Source: Actinoplanes campanulatus (GTDB lineage: Bacteria > Actinomycetota > Actinomycetes > Mycobacteriales > Micromonosporaceae). From it: DNA of 64,000 nucleotides. Below the pieces are notes generated by a model that saw nothing but the letters and a program-made list of their open reading frames with translations, was not told the origin of the DNA and searched no databases. Made by a program: the position numbers and the translations under genes. Where the stretch lies: contig NZ_BMPW01000037.1 of NCBI RefSeq assembly GCF_014647795.1, forward strand, positions 18,002-82,001, in the 5' to 3' direction. Shown one piece after another: positions 61,101 to 64,000 of this stretch. Each line of letters starts with the position of its first letter. Within the stretch, counting starts at the first letter, position 1.

Positions 61101-64000
61101 GATCGAGTTCCTGGGGCGCCGTGATCTGCAGGTGAAGATTTTGGGTCAGCGGGTGGAGTTGGAGGAGGTCGAGGCGGTCCTGCGGGGCCATCCGGCGGTG
61201 GTGGCGGCGGCGGTCAGTGTTCATCGGCGGCAGTTGGTGGGGCATGTCGTGCTGGCCGGCGCGGTGATGCCGGATCGGGGCTATCTGGCGGCACGGCTGC
61301 CGTCGGTGGCGGTCCCGGCGGTGCTGGTCGCGGTTGAGGCGTTGCCGATGACGGCTGGTGGCAAGCTCGACCGGCGGGCGCTGGCCGAGCCGCCGGAGTT
61401 GTCCTACCGGGACGTGGTGGCTCCGCGGACGGAGACCGAGCAGCGGATCGCGGCGGTCTGGCAGAGCGTGCTGGGTGTGGACCGGGTCGGCGTACACGAT
61501 GATTTCTTTGCTCTTGGTGGGCATTCGTTGCTGGCTATTCGGCTCACCATGCGGGTCAGTGCGGAGTTGGGTGTCGAGGTTGCGTTGCATGAGGTGTTTG
61601 CCCGGCCGACGGTGGCGGCGCAGGCGGAGTTGGTCGACCGGCACGGCGGCGGGGCGGTGGAGCGCATCCCCCGGGTCGAGCGGGCCGGGATCGCGTCGCA
61701 TGCGCAAGAGCGGCAATGGTTCCTCTGGCAACTCGCCCCGGACGATCCGACCTACAACGTTCCCTGGGGCTATGAGGTGCGCGGCGAGCTGGACCTGACC
61801 CAGCTCGGCAGCTCGTTGGACACCCTCTTCGAGCGCCACGAGTCGCTGCGTACGACCCTGCACCTCGACGCGGACGGGCACGTGGTGCCGAGGCTGAACG
61901 CCGTCGAACCGGGCGCGGTGGTGTTCTCGGCGGCCGACGAGGCGGAGGTGAAGGGGCTCGTCGAGCGGGCGGCCCGGCAGCCGTTCGACCTCACCACCGG
62001 ACCGTTGCTGCGGGTCAACGTCTGGCGTACGGCGCCGGACCGGCACGTCGTGCTCTTCGTCGCACACCACGTCGCCGTCGACGAATGGTCGATCGGTGTA
62101 CTCGAGCGGGAGTTGTGGCAGCTGTACCGGGCCGGAGGCGACGCGGTGCTGCCGCCGCCGGCGGTCCGCTACGCCGACTACGCGGCCTGGCAGCGGGACC
62201 TGGTGGCGAGCAGGGCGGACGAGGACCTCGCGTACTGGCGGGAGGCGCTGGACGGCGCCACGTCGTCCTGGCCCCAGCCCTCGTCCGGCTCCGGCGCCGC
62301 CGACGAGCGGGCCCGGATCGTCCCGGCGGAACGCTTGCGAGGGCTGGACCGGATCCGCTCGCAGGCGGGCGCCACGGAGTTCATGCTCTACCTGGCGGTG
62401 TACATCCTCCTGATCGCCCGCAGCTCGGGCGAGCGGGACATCACGGTCGGCATCCCGGTGTCCGGGCGTTCGCATCCCGACCTGGCGCCGGTGGTGGGTT
62501 TCTTCGTCAACACCCTGGCGTTGCGGGTGACGGTCGATCCGGCCGACGACTTCCCGGCGCATCTGCGGCGGGTCCGGTCGGTGGTCCTGGCGGCGTTCGC
62601 CCACCAGGAGACGCCTTTCGAGCATGTGGTCCGCGCGGTCGCACCCGACCGCGCCGACGGCGTCAACCCACTGTTCCGCACGCTCTTCTCCTTCGCCCCG
62701 GAGGCAGCGACCGGCGACCGTCCGGCTGAGCTCGCCGCCGACGGGCTGGCCCTCGACGACCTGCCGATCGCGAGCGGCGGCAACCACTTCGACCTGTTGA
62801 TGGGCACCGCGCGTACGGCCGAGGGGCTGCACCTGAAATTGGAGTTCAGCACCGCGATTCTCGGGACGGGTGAGGCCGACGATCTGCTGGAGTCGTTCGT
62901 GGATCTGCTGGCGGCGGTCGGTGGATCGGTGGCGGACCTTCTAACCGCGAGCGACTCGGAGCGGGAGCGGATCGCCGTGTGGACCGGCGATATGGGGGTT
63001 CCGGCCTTCACCGCTCCGGTGCACGAGCTGTTGCGGGAGCGCGCGCAATGGTGGCCGGACCTGGTCGCGGTGGAGGCGGACGGGGAGTGTTTGACGTTCG
63101 CCGGGCTCGATGCGCGCAGTGAGGCGTTGGCGCGGCGTCTGGCGGCGGCCGGTGTGGGTCGTGGTGACGTGGTGGGACTGCACCTGCGTCCGGGTGTGGA
63201 TGCGGTGGTGGCGGTGTGGGCGGTGTGGAAGGCGGGTGCCGCGTTCCTGCCGCTGGACCCGGATCTGCCGTCGATGCGGCTGGCCGCGATGGTGCAGGAC
63301 GCGGGGCCCGTGCTGGTGGTCTCACGGGAGCCGTGCGCCTGGCCGTCGGTGACGCCCGACGGCGATGCGGACGCGGTCCTCCCCACGGTGGGCGCGCGGG
63401 ATCTGGCCGCGGTGATGTTCACCTCCGGCTCGACCGGCCGGCCCAAGGGCGTGATGCTGGAACACGGCGGCCTCGCCACCTTCGCCGAGCGCCAGCTGCT
63501 GCCGAGGCTGCGCAGGGCCGGGGTCGGCGAGCACGCCCGGGTCGTCACCGGCACGTCGGCGTTCATCTCCGACTTCTTCCTGGAGCAGACCCTGCCGCTG
63601 CTGGGCGGCCACCGGCTGCTCGTGCTCTCCGGACTGGAGGGCCGCGACCCCCGTCTGCTGGTGGAACGGGCACGGGATCCGCAGCGGGCGGTGGACGTCG
63701 TCTGCACCACCACCTCGCAGGTCCAGCTGCTGGTGGAGGCGGGACTGCTGGACGCTCCGTACCCGCCCCGGCTGATCGAGCCGGCCGGTGAGGCGTGCCC
63801 GCCGGACCTGTGGCAGGCCCTACGATCGCGGCCCGGCGTGGCGGCCCACAACATCTACGGCCCGGCCGAGACGACCGTCGACACGACGTGTGCCGACATC
63901 GCCGCGTACCCGCATCCGGTGTTGGGTCGTCCGTACGGAAACACCCGCCTGTATCTGGTGGATGAGTCGCTGGGTCTGGTGCCGCCGGGTTCGGTGGGGG
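52111..64000 (+). CDS. Multimodular NRPS, open at the right edge
   Basis: From GTG 52111, overlapping the previous stop, the frame is open through 11.9 kb to the window end (at least 3963 residues). Order seen: C-A-T (T Ser about 1004), C-A-T (Ser about 2088), C-A-T (Ser about 3139, GGHSL type), C, then an A domain cut by the edge. C motifs are EHHAILDGWS three times and AHHVAVDEWS in the fourth. A pockets read: module 1 D V F H L G C T F, like module 2 of the first NRPS; module 2 D F W S V G M V H, identical to module 1 of the first NRPS (threonine-like); module 3 D F E G A G T V D; module 4 D F E C E A I V D. Glu and Asp in the last two suggest basic side chains such as Arg or Orn. A terminal thioesterase must lie outside. 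Confidence 0.9.
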   Translation, partial: MTEVMQRREAAGGIEDAYPMSALQVGMVYEMERDPEQLPYHNVHTLRIPERFDEHRFRRAVAHAVARHPILRTSFALVGFSEPMQLVYDVAEVPITVADLRAADESTTRAALTSYLDSERRTPLDVTTAPLCRMGVHVLAGDAFQWTLTEHHAILDGWSLASVVAEITDGYRRLLAGQEPQAAPLRSTYRDFIAAEREALESPESREFWQERLDERPDSRLPRWPGDRPAMPATEPVRGERHRPGSLISPLPADLAPRLRDLARRCRVPLKSVLLAAHMKVMSLVTGSADVVAGLTANGRLEEEGGADVCGLFVNTVPFRLELPDGTWRDLIGAVFDAESALLPHQRYPMAALQRELGGAPLVETNFVYTDFQQIPATAAEDGENLTDLSRTHFALVVAFGREPGTGGLNLEMEYDARAFPAAQIAVLRDHYVRVMTAMTADPAAGHRWVPLLGDGERALLESWNSRTADVPPDPVHRLVERRAAQAPDAVALVTQAGSLTYGELNARANRMARRLRALGVRTGTAVGVGVRRSVAMVTSWLAVLKAGGMYVPLDPDLPADRLRFMLTRAGAPLVLTAGDAVPEGPWQQLTAGEDLWTDGDGDDLPGGAGPDDGCYVIFTSGSTGQPKGVVTRHRNVTELLHGGDAMTVPAGDTLLQIAPASFDVSTFEVWAPLVGGGRLALPPAVRFGPAEITEWVARFDVTVLHATASLFALLVDHEPGMFDRLRRLLTGSETVSPGHVVRILDRCPDLEVVNCWGPTETTTFSVCGVFRRGTVPAGALPLGLPLANTQVWVLDEAGMPAPVGSPGELYVSGPCLARGYLEPGMTAERFLPHPFRAGERLYRTGDRGRWSVDGLVEFLGRTDHMVKVRGYRVELGEVEAALRGHPEVRECVVVAARGDLAAYLVADGETLSSGEVRSWLGGRLPAYMVPRSFVFLDALPLTPRAKVDRRALPDPESARAEVAREYVAPAGPVEELLAEIWCRVLGVDRVGRHDNFFDLGGDSIRSIQVLGLVREAGLTAGMAALLADPTPAGFAAALGQSTAETRSTAFSLVTEDDRKLLPDGLEDAYPMSELQAGMVYEMERDPGRSPYHNVHTMRLTGSIDEACFRDALARVTARHPVLRTSFAMSRFSEPLQLVHPTAEIPFIVHDLRGEPADRQRAVIDEHLRTQRGTPLDPTVAPLCRMAVHLLSDTTFQWTVTEHHAILDGWSLTSTLSEITTLHEELLAGRDPGDTPPRSLYRDFIAAEREALRTPATRDYWRDRLTGSDGSPLPRWSADADEPLGDTLPGERHDRDEALGHGSLVTPLGDDLRADIEEFARRAGVPVKTAVLAAHLRVVAAVTGGRDVTIGLSSHGRLEEADGAEVCGLFLNTLPFRVALPDGTWRDLARAVLDAEHEVMPHRRYPMAALQRELGRTSLFEAGFVYNDFHRFGRLADGAGGWRFDAAGQGPSGSSRTSLPLLVSVSREAGADGLRLELEYDTRKLTGDQVTLLRDYHVRCLRAMTAAPSSRHTTVTLASGREARQVSAWSRPGLPVPGATTVPELVAAATRAWPDAVALTCGDTSLTYRELDERADRLAQRLRHLGVGPEVCVGVCVERSWETVVACLAVLRAGGVYLPLDTAFPAERMELMLRDVAAPLVVVHAATASRVPGGPWARVDLGDDATDPGDSGLPAVDPDAGCYVIFTSGSTGRPKGTTVTHRNVARLIHGVREHLPFGTGDVWSLFHSFAFDFSVWELWGALTTGGRVVVVPHAVSRDADAFHRLVRDERVTILSQTPSAFRQFETADERAGGDLALRAVVFGGEALHRPSVRRWAYRHGYASPLLVNMYGITETTVHVTYLELDAGHVEGTVSRIGRPLPDLGAHVLDRDGVPCPIGVTGELHISGAGLARAYVGRPALTAERFVPDHLSGTPGARLYRSGDLARWNPRGSLEYLGRADTQVKIRGYRIETGEIENALATHPRLLEAAVVAHTDPEGRTELVAHLVPDPAGPGAPTADELRAWLGRGLPDYMIPRHFLAHTALPLTPQGKVDRRALPEPGTDRPALEQRYVPPSGDVEEILAGIWRQVLGIDRVGRHDNFFALGGDSIRSIQIVGRARDAGLTLELQQVLDAPTLAEQAAALDRTTRPEAPATQPFSLVSPDDRALLPTGLADAYPMAQLQVGMVFEMERDRARNPYHNVETMRLAGRFDEACFREAVDRVVARHPVLRTSFDLAGFSEPMQLVRSAVEVPLTVVDIRGGTTTPLRDYVRDQQHARFDLSAAPLFRMAVHVLSDHAFQWTITEHHAILDGWSMVSTISEITGLYRRLLAGDQPATEPLRSLYRDFVAAERAAVSSPEIAAFWRDRLATAPGGRMPRWSGGPALAVRPEERHDRDDAAGHATLTTPISAELLAALEKFARRTGAPLKTVVLAAHLKVVGLITGSTDVLIGMTANGRLEEPDGAEARGLFLNTVPLRVRLPEGSWQDLVRGVLRAERDLLPHRRYPMALLQREFGGDAPLVETNFTYNNFHRIARLTVDGTLDRDGTEVQPGVARTNFPLDVTVSHDLDAGGLLLEIGYSLQDLTDGQVGQLRDLHLRALDAMAHNGETHHRASSLLDAEQTRLVTAWQGTNAPEATTPVHELLRERAERWPDLVAVEADGECLTFAGLDARSEAVARRLAAAGVGRGDVVGLHLRPGVDAVVAVWAVWKAGAAFLPLDPDLPSMRLAAMVQDAGPVLVVSREPCAWPSVSPDGDADAVLPRVGARDLAYVMFTSGSTGRPKGVMVEHGGLANFAECLLLPRLRIGGVATGENVRVLTGSSAFISDFFLEQILPLLDGHRLVVVSGAEGRDPRQLVAWAQDPERAVQVVGATTSQVQLMVEAGLLDAPYPPRLIAIGGEACPPDLWQTLRSRTGVAAHNTYGPAEAAVDATMADIGAHASPLIGRPYGNVRVHLVDESLDLVPPGSVGEIVIGGPGVGRGYARRPGATAAVFVPDPFGEPGGRLYRTGDLGRYTADGQIEFLGRRDLQVKILGQRVELEEVEAVLRGHPAVVAAAVSVHRRQLVGHVVLAGAVMPDRGYLAARLPSVAVPAVLVAVEALPMTAGGKLDRRALAEPPELSYRDVVAPRTETEQRIAAVWQSVLGVDRVGVHDDFFALGGHSLLAIRLTMRVSAELGVEVALHEVFARPTVAAQAELVDRHGGGAVERIPRVERAGIASHAQERQWFLWQLAPDDPTYNVPWGYEVRGELDLTQLGSSLDTLFERHESLRTTLHLDADGHVVPRLNAVEPGAVVFSAADEAEVKGLVERAARQPFDLTTGPLLRVNVWRTAPDRHVVLFVAHHVAVDEWSIGVLERELWQLYRAGGDAVLPPPAVRYADYAAWQRDLVASRADEDLAYWREALDGATSSWPQPSSGSGAADERARIVPAERLRGLDRIRSQAGATEFMLYLAVYILLIARSSGERDITVGIPVSGRSHPDLAPVVGFFVNTLALRVTVDPADDFPAHLRRVRSVVLAAFAHQETPFEHVVRAVAPDRADGVNPLFRTLFSFAPEAATGDRPAELAADGLALDDLPIASGGNHFDLLMGTARTAEGLHLKLEFSTAILGTGEADDLLESFVDLLAAVGGSVADLLTASDSERERIAVWTGDMGVPAFTAPVHELLRERAQWWPDLVAVEADGECLTFAGLDARSEALARRLAAAGVGRGDVVGLHLRPGVDAVVAVWAVWKAGAAFLPLDPDLPSMRLAAMVQDAGPVLVVSREPCAWPSVTPDGDADAVLPTVGARDLAAVMFTSGSTGRPKGVMLEHGGLATFAERQLLPRLRRAGVGEHARVVTGTSAFISDFFLEQTLPLLGGHRLLVLSGLEGRDPRLLVERARDPQRAVDVVCTTTSQVQLLVEAGLLDAPYPPRLIEPAGEACPPDLWQALRSRPGVAAHNIYGPAETTVDTTCADIAAYPHPVLGRPYGNTRLYLVDESLGLVPPGSVG
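54300..54766 (+). repeat. A-domain repeat, copy 1b
   Basis: Partner of 51059-51525, offset 3241 bases, within the first A domain of the second NRPS. The short divergent patch near 54465-54480 and another near 54550-54590 separate blocks of near identity. Confidence 0.8.
60001..60300 (+). repeat. A-domain repeat, copy 2a
   Basis: The N-terminal part of the third A domain in the second NRPS matches 63055-63354 at offset 3054, with only a handful of base differences in the first 260 bases. Confidence 0.85.
63055..63354 (+). repeat. A-domain repeat, copy 2b
   Basis: Partner of 60001-60300 in the fourth A domain. Identity falls off after about 63310. The copies show whole-module duplication with later divergence of the pocket region. 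Confidence 0.85.

Noticed and set aside
62065-62094. Fourth C domain with HHVAVDE in place of HHxxxDG, considered as inactive
   Set aside because: Both histidines and the Asp are intact and the Glu variant is seen in functional condensation domains, so inactivity is not supported.
1-64000. tRNA, rRNA, riboswitch or insertion sequence
   Set aside because: I saw no cloverleaf-like, ribosomal or transposase sequence and no terminal inverted repeats with target duplications.

Overview
The window is very GC-rich DNA of filamentous-actinomycete type. GTG starts are common, there are secreted CBM2 enzymes, a perfect CebR box, an XRE/DUF397 pair, two PF04672-type methyltransferases, an LmbU-type regulator and large NRPS genes. 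A Micromonosporaceae-like host (for example Actinoplanes) fits, but this is inference from content; no rRNA or tRNA gene was recognised to fix the taxon.

Region 1 (1-12.9 kb) is accessory metabolism broken up by gene remnants. It holds the tail of a medium-chain dehydrogenase, a CrtC/AttH-like lipocalin protein, decayed TetR and flavin-monooxygenase pieces, a small AlpA-like protein, a secreted CE1-like esterase with CBM2, a PaaX-type regulator, a TspO-like membrane protein, an internally deleted methyltransferase, two secreted or unknown proteins, an O-methyltransferase plus an LCM-type methyltransferase, and an IclR regulator with a sodium:solute symporter whose promoter carries a palindrome between -35 and -10.

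Region 2 (12.9-26.8 kb) is the most unusual part. A polytopic membrane protein is followed by a tightly coupled six-gene operon: membrane-anchored von Willebrand A protein, tubulin/FtsZ-like GTPase, four-helix membrane protein, pseudokinase-GTPase fusion, tail-anchored protein, and polytopic membrane protein. The last four junctions overlap by 1-4 bases. This looks like a membrane-associated NTP-dependent machine of unknown function and is the main candidate for a poorly described system.

Region 3 (26.8-40.3 kb) mixes an NmrA-like reductase, two PF04672-type methyltransferases, a secreted PI-PLC, a large secreted metzincin with repeated Ig-like modules, a gene graveyard (LysR head joined to a superoxide dismutase piece), CsbD, XRE/DUF397, a GGDEF diguanylate cyclase, a quinone oxidoreductase and a CBM2-Cip1-like cellulose-binding protein under a CebR operator.

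Region 4 (40.5-64 kb) is a nonribosomal peptide cluster that continues past the right edge. It has a flavin monooxygenase, a free-standing adenylation domain, carrier protein and type II thioesterase with a Cys nucleophile, an LmbU-type regulator facing away, a two-module NRPS (C-A-T-C-A-T), and a second NRPS that is open to the window end (C-A-T-C-A-T-C-A-T-C-A...). The free A/PCP/TE trio probably prepares or edits one building block, and the two translationally coupled NRPSs assemble a peptide of at least six residues. Recent A-domain duplication or gene conversion is visible in the DNA.
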